Assembly: GCA_002102555.1 (NCBI GenBank)
Contig: MCFL01000346.1
Location: 1 to 23,116, forward strand
Reading direction: 5' to 3'
Length of the DNA: 23,116 bases
Source of the DNA: Catenaria anguillulae PL171
Taxonomy: Eukaryota; Blastocladiomycota; Blastocladiomycetes; Blastocladiales; Catenariaceae
In this document: piece after piece, positions 1 to 9,591 of the stretch
Numbering within the stretch: position 1 is the first letter of the stretch
How the letters are laid out: each line of letters begins with the position of its first letter
Position numbers and translations under genes: made by a program
Notes under the pieces: model-generated
Told to the model about the DNA's origin: nothing
The model's database searches: none
What the model saw: only the letters and a program-made list of their open reading frames with translations

Positions 1-141
1 TCCGACTGTCTCGCAACTCACACTCCTGTGACCTTTCTCTCTGAATGAATGGCTCCCGTTTTCGAAGCACACATATGTACTTCCTTATCCAATTCAGACC
101 CAATCCCCAACATTGACACTTGACCTCCGTTGCCCGCCACA

Positions 142-594
142 ATGTCCCCCGGCCACGACCCGCTGTATCGCTCTATCGCCGCCTCCCACGAAAATGGCCC
201 CCCCGCCGTCCCCACAACTCTCCGTCCCGCCCCCACCCCGCTCCAACACAAGCTTCTATGTTGAAAGCGACCAGTCCGACACCCGTTAGCCGCTCTCTAC
301 AATCCCATAGCCCTCGCCAAACCTCGACGCGATCGCCACAACCAGTGTCACTCGCCACCCCACGTTGGCTGCAGCTTTCGGCCGGCCGTCGCCCTCGTCG
401 GCATCGTCGCCAATCACATAAACTCAAGTAACTTCTCGTGGCGTCCCTCTTCCGTGCTCGCGGGGCGATGCGGCATCGTTCCTTGTAACCCGTCCGCACA
501 GCCCCCAAGCTCGCATGACGGCCAGCCCGTAACCGACTGCACGCCCGCACCAGCAGACGACCCCGTCCACCAATGGCCCGTGTCTCGCATCTAA
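142..594 (+). CDS. Possible plus-strand gene, unknown function, with one in-frame stop
   Basis: From the ATG at 142 the frame has strongly GC-rich third positions and is proline-rich (begins MSPGHDPLYRSIAASHENG). It meets a TGA at 262-264 and then stays open in the same frame to a TAA at 592-594, including LAALYNPIALAKPRR and a hydrophobic stretch AVALVGIVANHI. Between about 243 and 285 the next frame reads SFYVESDQSDTR, which looks more protein-like than the main frame there, so either two compensating indels, a very short intron (a GT...AG pair brackets 261-290, only 30 bases) or a decayed gene would fit. The sequence just downstream (about 720-790) is T-rich on this strand, as after other genes here. 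I do not recognise the product. A gene is plausible but not proven; the minus-strand open frame over the same bases is probably its shadow. Confidence 0.3.
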
Positions 595-1145
595 TTCATC
601 TCGTCAGCCGCCGCCGTCCATGCCAACTGCCGGGCTGATGAGTTTGCATCGACGCCAGTGTGGCAGTCGCCGGGACGAGGACGAAATTGGCGGTCGAGGG
701 ACGTTGATATGCCGTTTCGGTGATATTTCAGAGAGTTAATTGTAGTTACTTGAAGATAGAAGATGTTTTTTACGTAGTTGATTTTTTGCATGCTGGTTGA
801 TCATGCTTCGCTCAACATCACGTCGATTCCAGCAGATGGAAACTTTGAACAAAATCGACAATATCATTTTCCGGTGATCATCTGCTCAAGGAAGCATGAG
901 CCATGAGCCGCTGGATCGAAGGGTCATCTCGATCTCCACTCTGCTCTCTGCTCCTGCCTCAAACCGGCGCGGCACTCCCCGTGCGAGTTCCCACGCTCGG
1001 CCCCCAACTTGAACCGCATCAGCTCGTGAATGGAGCAGAATGTGTGTGTTGAAAGTATAAACATGAAGCCAAAGAATAGAATAGTCGGACACGTCAACAG
1101 CTGATCAACTTGAATGCATGAACCCCTTCTACCAGTCGATTTGTA
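595..1145. other. Intergenic stretch, no gene seen
   Basis: About 550 bases between the possible plus-strand gene and the 3' end of the minus-strand gene at 1146-1869. No long conserved-looking frame occurs on either strand. Bases 720-790 are T-rich on the plus strand, consistent with a 3' flank of a plus-strand gene; the rest shows nothing I can name. Confidence 0.5.
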
Positions 1146-1869
1146 CTATGTACTCGTGTCCTCGTCAACCGCAAAGCCCGAAATGCGATCGCCTTCATCG
1201 TCGTCGCCATTTTCGCCTTGCCTGACCTATGCACTTTCACCAGCTGCCTCAAGTCGCTCATCAACTTCATGTGATGGGTGCTCAGTATCTTGCGCAGCAC
1301 TCACCGTTGCAACATCCGATGTCACCTCACCACCACCAACAAACAACAAACCTCCGTCAGCCAGAGCACATTGGCCCTCTTTTTGCTCCCACTTCCCACT
1401 TCCCGCCTGACCCCTCGTGTCCTCTCCCACTGCCTTCCCCTTCTTGGCCTTCCGACCCTTTCCTTTCCCTGTACCCTTCTTCTTGGTCATGTTCCTCTTT
1501 GCCGCCTTGCGTCTGCGCTTCTTTGCGGGCACTTTTTGATCCTCCTCCTCTTCCTCCATCTCAAAGTGACGCTTGCTGGGCTCAACAATACTTGCGGCGC
1601 CTTCGAGCAAAATGGCGCTGTCGTGGTGCGCGAAACCTCTCATCATGTCTATCATCTGAAACTTGAAAAGATCATCTGCCAATTTGTTGGCTAGCCTAGG
1701 CAAGCGGAGCAACGACTCGGCTCGGCCCTCGTGATACTTGAATGCCAACATGTACATATTCAATCACTGCATTGTAAAGAGGAGCCGAGGTCGGATCTTG
1801 CGCAATGCTGCCAACGAGAGTCATTTCGTCAAGTGGTTGCTTGCGCAGTGGGACGTGACGCACAGGCAT
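1146..1869 (-). CDS. Unknown small nuclear-type protein, acidic run plus basic tail, multi-exon
   Basis: Read from the ATG at 1869 (MPVRHVPLRKQPLDEMTL...). The last intron is clear: donor GTGAGT at 1304 and acceptor TAG at 1227 (78 bases, phase 0), giving a final exon that ends GFAVDEDTST and a TAG at 1146-1148. A first intron is needed to change frame. Two phase-0 solutions fit the length norm: 1656-1737 (donor GTATCA, acceptor TTTCAG; product 187 residues) or 1737-1815 (donor GTTGGC, acceptor TTCAAG; 188 residues, which adds the helix-like LPRLANKLADDLFKFQ). The protein has a run of five glutamates and then a Lys/Arg-rich block (KKRRRKAAKRNMTKKK and more Lys/Gly repeats), then an acidic C-terminus. 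This composition is typical of nucleolar or chromatin proteins, which is inference only; I do not recognise a family. A T/C-rich tract ending in CAG just upstream (to about 1888) could be the acceptor of a further 5' intron, so the start may lie further upstream. Confidence 0.5.
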
Positions 1870-2174
1870 GACGGTGGTGATGGCAGCCTGTGACAGAGAG
1901 AGAGGGGGACAATTTTCCTCATTAGCTCTGGGCACATTTTGCGTAAGGAATCACAGATCGGTACAGGGATGGACGTGCCGCTGGGGGGGGGGGAGGTGTT
2001 TGATAGGACTCTGAAAGAGGACTAAGGGTAAATGCACAGCAGATGCAAAGGCAAATGCGAAATGACGGCGGTATATGTAGCATGACGTAGGACTTGATTG
2101 AAAAACAATGAAAGAAGCAAAAAGCCACAACGACAACCCCTCACATTCAGACAAAAGGAAAAGACAAATCGAAC
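1870..2174. other. Spacer between tandem minus-strand genes, with a poly-G run
   Basis: About 300 bases between beta-COP and the next minus-strand gene. Bases 2095-2170 are A-rich on the plus strand, i.e. T-rich downstream of the beta-COP stop in its own sense. An 11-base G run lies at 1983-1993 (C run in the gene sense). The promoter, or a first exon and 5' intron, of the 1146-1869 gene must lie here; a pyrimidine tract ending in CAG near 1888 is a good splice-acceptor candidate. Confidence 0.5.
1983..1993. repeat. Poly-G homopolymer, 11 bases
   Basis: Eleven consecutive G on the plus strand in the spacer between two minus-strand genes. The exact length should be treated with caution because homopolymers are error-prone. 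Confidence 0.8.
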
Positions 2175-5100
2175 TCAAGCGGCCGCAACCCCATTGGCCG
2201 CCGGCTTATTCCCTGCTGCACCCAACGTGACTCCACCTGCATTCGCGGCATTCTTTTGCGCCAACGTAATCTTGTCACCCAAACTCAATGCAATGCCTTG
2301 CGTCTTTGCCCTGATCCGAATATGGCCCACAATACTGCCCGCGCCGCCACGTTCAATGCACACGTTAGCCAACGCATCCTCGCCAAACACGGACCGTGCA
2401 TACAAGTTTGCCGCCAACACGCCGCAATCGCCGCCGCCCAAGGCAGGCTCGGGCGTCAAGCACGCCATGTTGGTGGTGGCCATCATGTGATCCAGATAGG
2501 CACGCAAGTCGGACGTGCCCGGGAAGTGCACATTGACCTTGTTTTCCCACTCAAACTCGGTCCACATGGCACGGAACTGCGTCTCGGAACATTGCGCCGG
2601 GTGAATGTAGTCCATGATGTCAATGTGAATGTCGGCCAGGTTGACGGTGCGCGTGTCGAGGGCACCAACGTCGTACGTGATGTTGCCGAAAATCACGCCT
2701 GTCTCGGTCGACGACACTTTGATGTTTGCCTTGAGCGTGTGGTACGACTTTGCGGCCAACGTCACGGGCAACGGGCGCTCGACGAGCTTGAGGTCGCCCA
2801 AGGTGGAAAACTCGAGCGTGAGGTTTTGCAACGTGGTTGCCGTCTGGTTGACGAGCAGCACGTCGAGAACAATGTCGAATTGGTGGACATTGACGTACGC
2901 CTCGGCGTACACGGGATCCGAAAAGCCCGTCAGCTGCACCACGCGCGACAGCTGGTTGTCGGCTTTGGTGCCCTTTGCACCGGACTCACCGCCCGCAGCA
3001 CCCGTGGCCCTCGACATGTCTGCCTCGTACGAATCCAAATCCAACGCATCGTCTCCGGCGCCAACCACATCTGCGCCGGCAGCACGCTTGAGCAGCCCAA
3101 ACCCAATGGCATCCTCGACCTGCGTCACCTTTGCCTTGCTCGCATCCTTTTTCGCGGTCCTTGCGTCCTGCGCCGCAAGCACACGTGCAAATGCCGCGCG
3201 GCATTCGTCCAGGTACACTTTGCCAACATCTGCATCCGTATCGGCATCTGCGGCCGACCCGGCCGATGCAAGCGACGTCAAACATTGCTGAATGCGCTCG
3301 TACGCGTCCTCGTCCATGGTGCTTGCCATGCCTTGCTTGAGAATGCACGTGAGCAAGAACATGGCCTCGCCCGTGACTTGATTGGCAAGCTTCGCGTCGG
3401 TCTTGCCCGCCGCCGCCGCCGCGTGCACGCGCAGCGACAACTTGGTCACGGCGGTCGCGAGCACGGCGCCCGTAAAGTAATCGCCGTTTTGCAACAAGGC
3501 TTGAAGAGGTGGGCGACGGCCCGTGGCAGATGCGAGCGGCGACTTGATTCCAGCGCCGGCGCCGGCGGCACCCGCAGTGATGGCGGCTTGCGAGGCGTAG
3601 CTGCCGTCGGCTAGAACCTTGTTGGATGAGGAAGCGGCCGATCCGGCAGTGCTGATGCGCAAGTGGCTGCCGGGCGTTGCACCACCCGTGCCCGTAGACG
3701 TGGCGCCGCGCGCGTTTGCTGCCCCGGCGGTGCCCCCTGTGGTCGACCCCGCTGCCGAGGAGGCAGATTCGTTTCCGTTGGTAGACGCGTCGGCGGGACC
3801 TGCAGCGCCAGCACCCTCAGCCATGGCCTTTGTGACGACCTCGCCCAAGGACCGGCGCACCGTATCGATGACTTGACTCGCAACGTCCTCAGATGCGTAC
3901 TCGCCCAAGATCCAAAGAACTCCGCGCGCAACCTTACCCGACTTGATGTCGTTCAACCCGGCAAGCAGCCGCTGGATAATGGTCGGGCGCAGCTCCGGGA
4001 ACCGCTGTACAACCTCCCTGACAAACGCAACCACGTCCACGGCACTGGCATTGCTGGCATCGCCCAGGTAGTCCATGAGCAAATACACGACCTGGCCTGC
4101 CACGGCCGGAAACTTGATTGCGCACGTATGAATGGTCTGAATCAGCAACTGCCTCAACTCGGGTGCCTTGTCGCCGGCATCCTCGGCCGACGCCTTGCCA
4201 AGTTCCTTCTTCAGCACGCCCACTACGGCGTCCACGTTGCGTGCATTGGTGAGCTGCAAGGCAACCTTGCATGCGTTACGGCGCACTTGCATGTCGGGCG
4301 TGGCAAGCACGCGCAACAAGTCGACAGGCAAGTCGTCGCCGCCAACCTTTTCGTGCTGATCAACCAGCGCCGTGATACGTTCGAGCACAATGAGCTTAAC
4401 GTTTGTGTCTGCAGCCTTGTTGAGCAAGCTGACGTAAGCGGCGGCGGCAGCACGCACGGCCTCTGGGTGGGATGTGAGCGACGTGAGCGACGAGGCGGCT
4501 TCGTACTTGACACTTGCGTCGGGCGACGCGAGCAGCGCGTGCAGCAGCTTGAGGTACCGTGGGCGTTCTTGTGCGTTGGCGCGTGCTTCTTGGCGGACCA
4601 GATCAATGATGGCCAGTTGCACGTTTTCGTCGAATTTCGGGATTTGGCTGGCGGCAGAGGCTAGGTAGGCAATGGCAAGGTCGGGGGCGCAGTTTTGAAG
4701 CATGACAAAGGCGTTGCGGCGGCAGGCCATGTCGGATTCCTTTGCAAGCAGGTCCGAGATGAGTTTGGGCGCGTCGGGAATGAGGATCTGGTTGTGCTTG
4801 TAGACGAAATAGACGGCCAAGATGGCATTCTTGCGGACATAGGGGTGGCGGTGGTCGAGGTTTTGGCGGCACGAGGGCACGAGCGGCTCGAGGAGTTCTT
4901 GGTCGCGCAGCTTGCAGGCCATGCGCAGAGAAGCGCCGCGAATGTACTCGTTGGGGTGCTGGAGGTCGTTGCGGAGGGCGTTGCACACGAGGATCATCTC
5001 CTGCTTGAGCTTGCCGTCCGGATTGTGCTTTGGGACGATTTCCCAAAAGAGGTGGAGCAGCTTCTTGAGGGGCTTGTGGGGCGAGGGCATGACGAAGCGG

Positions 5101-5291
5101 ATGACATGCATGAGGAGGTTTGGGCCGTAGGGCTCGCCGTTGAGCATGCCGCGCAGGATGCGCTTCATGGTGAGGACCTTGGACTCGTCCGTGCCCTTTT
5201 CGAGCTGGGCCTTGAGCTGGTCGACCGTGGGCGAGTCGGCCGAGTCTGGCGACTGGCGCACGATGGTGTAGCACGGGGTGGCGGCGTCCAT
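2175..5291 (-). CDS. SEC26: Coatomer subunit beta (beta-COP)
   Basis: Beta-COP is a core subunit of the COPI coat that drives retrograde Golgi-to-ER vesicle traffic; it sits with gamma/delta/zeta in the adaptor-like F-subcomplex on Golgi membranes. The 1038-residue frame is uninterrupted. Residues about 15-480 form the adaptin-type HEAT/ARM solenoid, with family-typical stretches such as HPNEYIRGASLRMACKLRD, HPYVRKNAILAVYFVYKHN and ATPDMQVRRNACKVALQL. Residues about 590-620 carry the block before the C-terminal region (LLQNGDYFTGAVLATAVTKL). About 780-890 is the beta-sandwich of the appendage (QLTGFSDPVYAEAYV...) and about 890-1010 the appendage platform (DYIHPAQCSETQFRAMWTEF). Usual family length is about 950-970; the excess is mostly a low-complexity Ala/Gly/Ser/Thr insert at about 488-592. 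The first in-frame ATG (MDAATPCYTIV) fits the known N-terminus. No intron is seen in 3.1 kb, in contrast to the neighbours. Identity is secure. Confidence 0.97.
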   Translation of the reverse strand: MDAATPCYTIVRQSPDSADSPTVDQLKAQLEKGTDESKVLTMKRILRGMLNGEPYGPNLLMHVIRFVMPSPHKPLKKLLHLFWEIVPKHNPDGKLKQEMILVCNALRNDLQHPNEYIRGASLRMACKLRDQELLEPLVPSCRQNLDHRHPYVRKNAILAVYFVYKHNQILIPDAPKLISDLLAKESDMACRRNAFVMLQNCAPDLAIAYLASAASQIPKFDENVQLAIIDLVRQEARANAQERPRYLKLLHALLASPDASVKYEAASSLTSLTSHPEAVRAAAAAYVSLLNKAADTNVKLIVLERITALVDQHEKVGGDDLPVDLLRVLATPDMQVRRNACKVALQLTNARNVDAVVGVLKKELGKASAEDAGDKAPELRQLLIQTIHTCAIKFPAVAGQVVYLLMDYLGDASNASAVDVVAFVREVVQRFPELRPTIIQRLLAGLNDIKSGKVARGVLWILGEYASEDVASQVIDTVRRSLGEVVTKAMAEGAGAAGPADASTNGNESASSAAGSTTGGTAGAANARGATSTGTGGATPGSHLRISTAGSAASSSNKVLADGSYASQAAITAGAAGAGAGIKSPLASATGRRPPLQALLQNGDYFTGAVLATAVTKLSLRVHAAAAAGKTDAKLANQVTGEAMFLLTCILKQGMASTMDEDAYERIQQCLTSLASAGSAADADTDADVGKVYLDECRAAFARVLAAQDARTAKKDASKAKVTQVEDAIGFGLLKRAAGADVVGAGDDALDLDSYEADMSRATGAAGGESGAKGTKADNQLSRVVQLTGFSDPVYAEAYVNVHQFDIVLDVLLVNQTATTLQNLTLEFSTLGDLKLVERPLPVTLAAKSYHTLKANIKVSSTETGVIFGNITYDVGALDTRTVNLADIHIDIMDYIHPAQCSETQFRAMWTEFEWENKVNVHFPGTSDLRAYLDHMMATTNMACLTPEPALGGGDCGVLAANLYARSVFGEDALANVCIERGGAGSIVGHIRIRAKTQGIALSLGDKITLAQKNAANAGGVTLGAAGNKPAANGVAAA

Positions 5292-5525
5292 GTTGTTGAT
5301 CTTGATGGTTGTCTTTGTCTTTGCTGGTGGGTGATTTCAGTGAGTCGATGCTTCATTTCTTCTCATCATCGATTCATGGCAGTCGCACTCACCATTGGCG
5401 TTCAGTTTATCAAGTTAATATCCATCCGTGTGTCTGATCCTTTCCAATCGGCGCAGTTGGCGACGTGGCGGCGGCCTCTGCCTCGTCAGACACATGGATG
5501 GAGATCGATCGACGCGCCTTCACGG

Positions 5526-5535
5526 CACGTGACGT
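5526..5535. promoter_or_regulatory. Composite E-box/CRE-like site (CACGTGACGT)
   Basis: CACGTG (5526-5531), the core bound by bHLH proteins such as Cbf1/Pho4-type factors, overlaps TGACGT (5530-5535), the half-site of CREB/ATF-type bZIP factors. It lies about 235 bases upstream of the beta-COP ATG. Binding is inferred from the motif only; the short length means chance occurrence is possible. Confidence 0.35.
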
Positions 5536-5720
5536 TGACTGGTGCTATCTCTTTCAGATCCCTCTGTCTTTGTGCTTCTTGCGAGCACCGGCTCTCTCCA
5601 GATCCCTCCACCCCAACACAGCATCGATGCCATGTCGATGTCAATGTCGATACTTTCCATCTGCAGTGCATACATGCAGAACTCGTAGCTTCGCAACGGC
5701 CAATCGTCTGCAGCTTCTGG

Positions 5721-5748
5721 GGACACGGACACGGACACGGGCACGGAC
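5721..5748. repeat. GGACAC hexanucleotide tandem repeat
   Basis: Four full units plus a partial fifth of GGACAC, with one A-to-G change in the fourth unit (GGGCAC). It lies in the divergent intergenic region upstream of the 5839 coding stretch. Confidence 0.85.
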
Positions 5749-5838
5749 TCTTTTTGATCGCCCGCCTTCTCTCCGAGTCGACTGTCGGCGGCACCCATCG
5801 CCGCATCCTCGCCGCATTTCGAACGGGCAGGCAAGCAC

Positions 5839-6755
5839 ATGGACAAGATCAGCACCTTTGACCTCTTTCATGTGCGTGACCGCTCGGTCGGTGACATGTT
5901 AGCCCAACATTCCGTGACCGTCATTGTTGTCCCAAAATCCATTGTATGTAGGCCCTGGCAAGCCCGGTCTCAATCGAGCTCGCCTCTGCCGCAGATGTCC
6001 CGGACGCCCTCACGCCGTCGTGCGCGCACCGAACACGGACCCCCGTGCGATTTTGTCGGCTGCGTTCGTGCGTCTCTTCTCGTCGCAAGCGGACCCTTTC
6101 AACCAAAAGGCACTCATCTACGGGCTCGCCGTTGGCAATTTCAATTTCCTCCATCAAGTTCACTCTCCTCCGCCGTGATAACATGAAGCTCACGCTCGCC
6201 GATCTCTGGACTCTCGCACCCGGCTCCGAAATTGGCAGCGACATCTTGCTGGATTGGCACCTCGCCAACCTCCGCCGCTCACGCTCGCCTGGCCTCTCCC
6301 TCATCGGGGACGGCGAAACTCACATGATCTTTTCCGATTTCCACCCGTCCCGTGACCACGACGTTTCGGCGCTTTCTCGCCGCGAAAGGCGTGCAAACTA
6401 CCTTGCGTTTCGTGTCCGCAACCTTCGCGATCAACCCCGTTGTGATCCTCTTGACGCACTTGCGTCGTGAAGGCCGTAGCTGGGTGCTGCTGGGGATTGC
6501 GGCTGCCGCTCAAGCCCCGCGTCTATTCGTCCTTGACCCGCATGGTTCGGTCGGCCGGGATAAGTCTGAAGTTGCCTCAAAACTCTGTTTTCCTTTCAGT
6601 TTTCAGAATCGCAGTCTATCTACTTCCTGAACAATACATCTTTTGAGTTTCATTGTGGACAGAAATCAATACTGCGGGCTTTGACTTGCACACCTGCCAT
6701 GATCAGCGACCGCCACAGGTCGCGGCCATTTCAACTGTTGCAACATGGGTCTTGA
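5839..6755 (+). CDS. Coding-like plus-strand region, unresolved exons, unknown function
   Basis: The ATG at 5839 opens MDKISTFDLFHVRDRSVGD, ending at a donor-like GTATGT (5944) with a matching CAG acceptor at about 5994 (51 bases). Further segments have GC-rich third positions and protein-like translations, but in different frames: NTDPRAILSAAFVRLF (about 6026-6170), LTLADLWTLAPGSEIGSDIL (about 6189-6357) and NPVVILLTHLRREGRSWVLL with RLFVLDPHG (about 6355-6545). A strong pyrimidine-tract acceptor at about 6600 precedes a last open stretch (SESQSIYFLNNTSFEF) to a TGA at 6753-6755, which would make the gene converge on the nucleoside hydrolase 14 bases away. There is too little room between segments for normal introns, so indels, very short introns or decay must be invoked. 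The WVLLGI...VLDPH segment is vaguely like the end of papain-fold peptidases, but I do not assign a family. Confidence 0.35.
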
Positions 6756-6769
6756 CAATAAGAGGAGGA

Positions 6770-7983
6770 TCAGGAAAAGATCCGCTCCAGCTCCTTGTCA
6801 ATCACGTCCTGCTTCAAATGCGTAATCACAGTACAATTCTTGGCCAACCCTCTGTGATCCGCGCCCTCGCACCACTGCAGCATCATCATGCCCCTGGTCT
6901 TTGCCCCCGCCAACTCAATCTCCACATGATGATCCACCGTGCGATTCACACACTCAGGCACGGCCAGCGGCAACGTGGCGCACGAATCGCAAATGGCCAA
7001 ATAATACGACTCGCACGTATCCACGCGCCCGCCATCACCAACATGATGCGGCGGCACGTGCACGTCGTGGCGCACGGGCGTGATGCCGGCGGCCTTTGCC
7101 TGCACAACCGCTTGCACCTGTGCGGGCGAACGGAACATGCGGCGCATGGCGGCCGTCACGCGGTACAGGAACTTGGACCACGGGTAAGTGGCATGCCGCG
7201 CAGGATCGCTCAGGCGTTCAATCAGGTCCCAGTCGAACGCGTGGTCAAATGTGAGTTCGAGCGGGGCAAGCACGATTTTCGGCGCTTGGGTCGAGTGCTT
7301 TGTCGACGATGTAAACACAATGTGTGCGGCTTCCGGGTCGCATGCGAAGTTGAATTCGGCAGTCCGCGTGGCATTGCCCTTGGCGAGAAGCGAGCCGCCC
7401 ATGACGTAGAGCTTGTCAATGTACGACAAAAAGTCTGGGTCAAGGCGAATGGCCATGGCAATGTTGCTGTGCGCAAGAATGTCCATTTGGATGTCAGAGA
7501 AGGTAGGTAACGAGAGGGAAAATACAAGGACTCGGGCACAGCGTACGTCAAGGGTCCGATCGCAACCACTGTCATGCCCTTTTCGGCCTTGCACATCCGC
7601 ACCAACGCATTCGCGCCGTGCTCGTCCTCGACCACCTTGACCTTTGCAATCTCGTCACTGATTTCGGCCTCGTAGAACGGCCGCGCGCCGCCCAACCCAT
7701 CCGCGCCGTGCCCATCCCAGTACATTTTCTGAAACTCTTCCGACTGAATGAGCGGGCCGCGGGCGCCAGGGTAGATCGGAATGTGACCATGGCGCGCGTA
7801 ATCGACCGCCAGGAGCGTGCGGACGTTGGCCGTGCAGTTGGCAAGCGAGGCGTTGCCGTCGACTGTGGTCACGGCGACCACTTGGCACGTGGACGAGTGG
7901 AGGAGGGTCAGAAGGGCAATCGAGTCGTCGACGCCCGCATCCGTGTCGAAGATGATCTTGCGTTTCGTGGTGGGAGTTGTCAT
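6770..7983 (-). CDS. Inosine-uridine preferring nucleoside hydrolase (IUNH family), one intron
   Basis: Nucleoside hydrolases cut the N-glycosidic bond of ribonucleosides to give base plus ribose in nucleoside salvage. The N-terminal calcium-binding motif is present as DTDAGVDD (residues 13-20), followed by GNAS, PIYPGARGPL and HGADGLGG blocks. An intron at 7467-7546 (80 bases, donor GTACGC, acceptor CACAG, phase 2) splits AIGPLT from NIAMAIRLDPDF; splicing restores the family's GPLTN-A-A-RLDP block exactly. The second exon has VMGG, AEFNFACDPEAAHIVF and, near the end, VDHHVEIELAGAKTRGMM, which matches the histidine-containing active-site region. The spliced product is 377 residues, slightly longer than the usual 310-350. 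I chose the ATG at 7983 because the frame upstream has no earlier ATG. Substrate preference among uridine, inosine or others cannot be read from sequence. It is divergent to Dim1. Confidence 0.93.
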
Positions 7984-8206
7984 GGTTGGGCCCAAAGTTG
8001 AAGTCGTGTGCAAACTGTTGAGGATGTTGATATGGCGTGGCGAGAAGTGCAGAGAGGGAATCCGAGACTGCAAACTGCCCCAGTTTTGTTCGTCTCACGA
8101 CTTGAATGTCAAATCGAGACGAATGGGCAAGATCTTGACTCTTCCAACATGAACATTCTGGCGCCGCTGCCCGCCGCCGTGATAGCCGCCAGTTGATGCC
8201 GGTGCA

Positions 8207-8227
8207 ATGGAATCCAGTGGATTCCAT
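8207..8227. repeat. Perfect palindrome with 9-bp arms and 3-bp spacer
   Basis: ATGGAATCC, spacer AGT, GGATTCCAT. The symmetry suits a dimeric DNA-binding protein or a small cruciform. It lies roughly midway between the two divergent starts. Confidence 0.85.
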
Positions 8228-8342
8228 GTATGTACTTATTATTGTCGACAGGTCTGCGTTTCCTCCGTTTCGTTGGGGTTTGGAGTGAGTTCGCGGTGGG
8301 CTGGTGCGACTGGGTACGCATTTTGGACACTGCTCACACGGT

Positions 8343-8352
8343 GTCACGTGAC
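8343..8352. promoter_or_regulatory. E-box palindrome GTCACGTGAC
   Basis: A 10-bp perfect palindrome with the CACGTG core. GTCACGTGAC matches the CDEI/Cbf1-type and USF-type bHLH consensus. It lies about 145 bases upstream of the DIM1 ATG. Function is inferred from the motif. Confidence 0.5.
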
Positions 8353-8472
8353 TGCAAACGCATTCCTTGTTCGCGACGGGCGAGGGAGGCGTCACGGCCG
8401 ATCCAGCAACGGAGCGGCAGACTCTGCTGATGGACCATTGAACCAATGCATTGCATATTCATTCATTTCTGA

Positions 8473-9591
<1,119 letters not shown>

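Larger units (their letters stand above)
5292..5838. promoter_or_regulatory. Divergent upstream region of beta-COP and the 5839 plus-strand region
   Basis: About 550 bases between beta-COP, transcribed leftward, and the plus-strand coding region that starts at about 5839. It contains an overlapping CACGTG/TGACGT site at 5526-5535 and a GGACAC tandem repeat at 5721-5748. Open frames here have no ATG start and low-complexity translations, so I see no gene. Confidence 0.45.

Noticed and set aside
2256-3614. 452-codon plus-strand open frame
   Set aside because: Entirely antisense to beta-COP; composition is that of a shadow of GC-rich third positions, with no family-like sequence.
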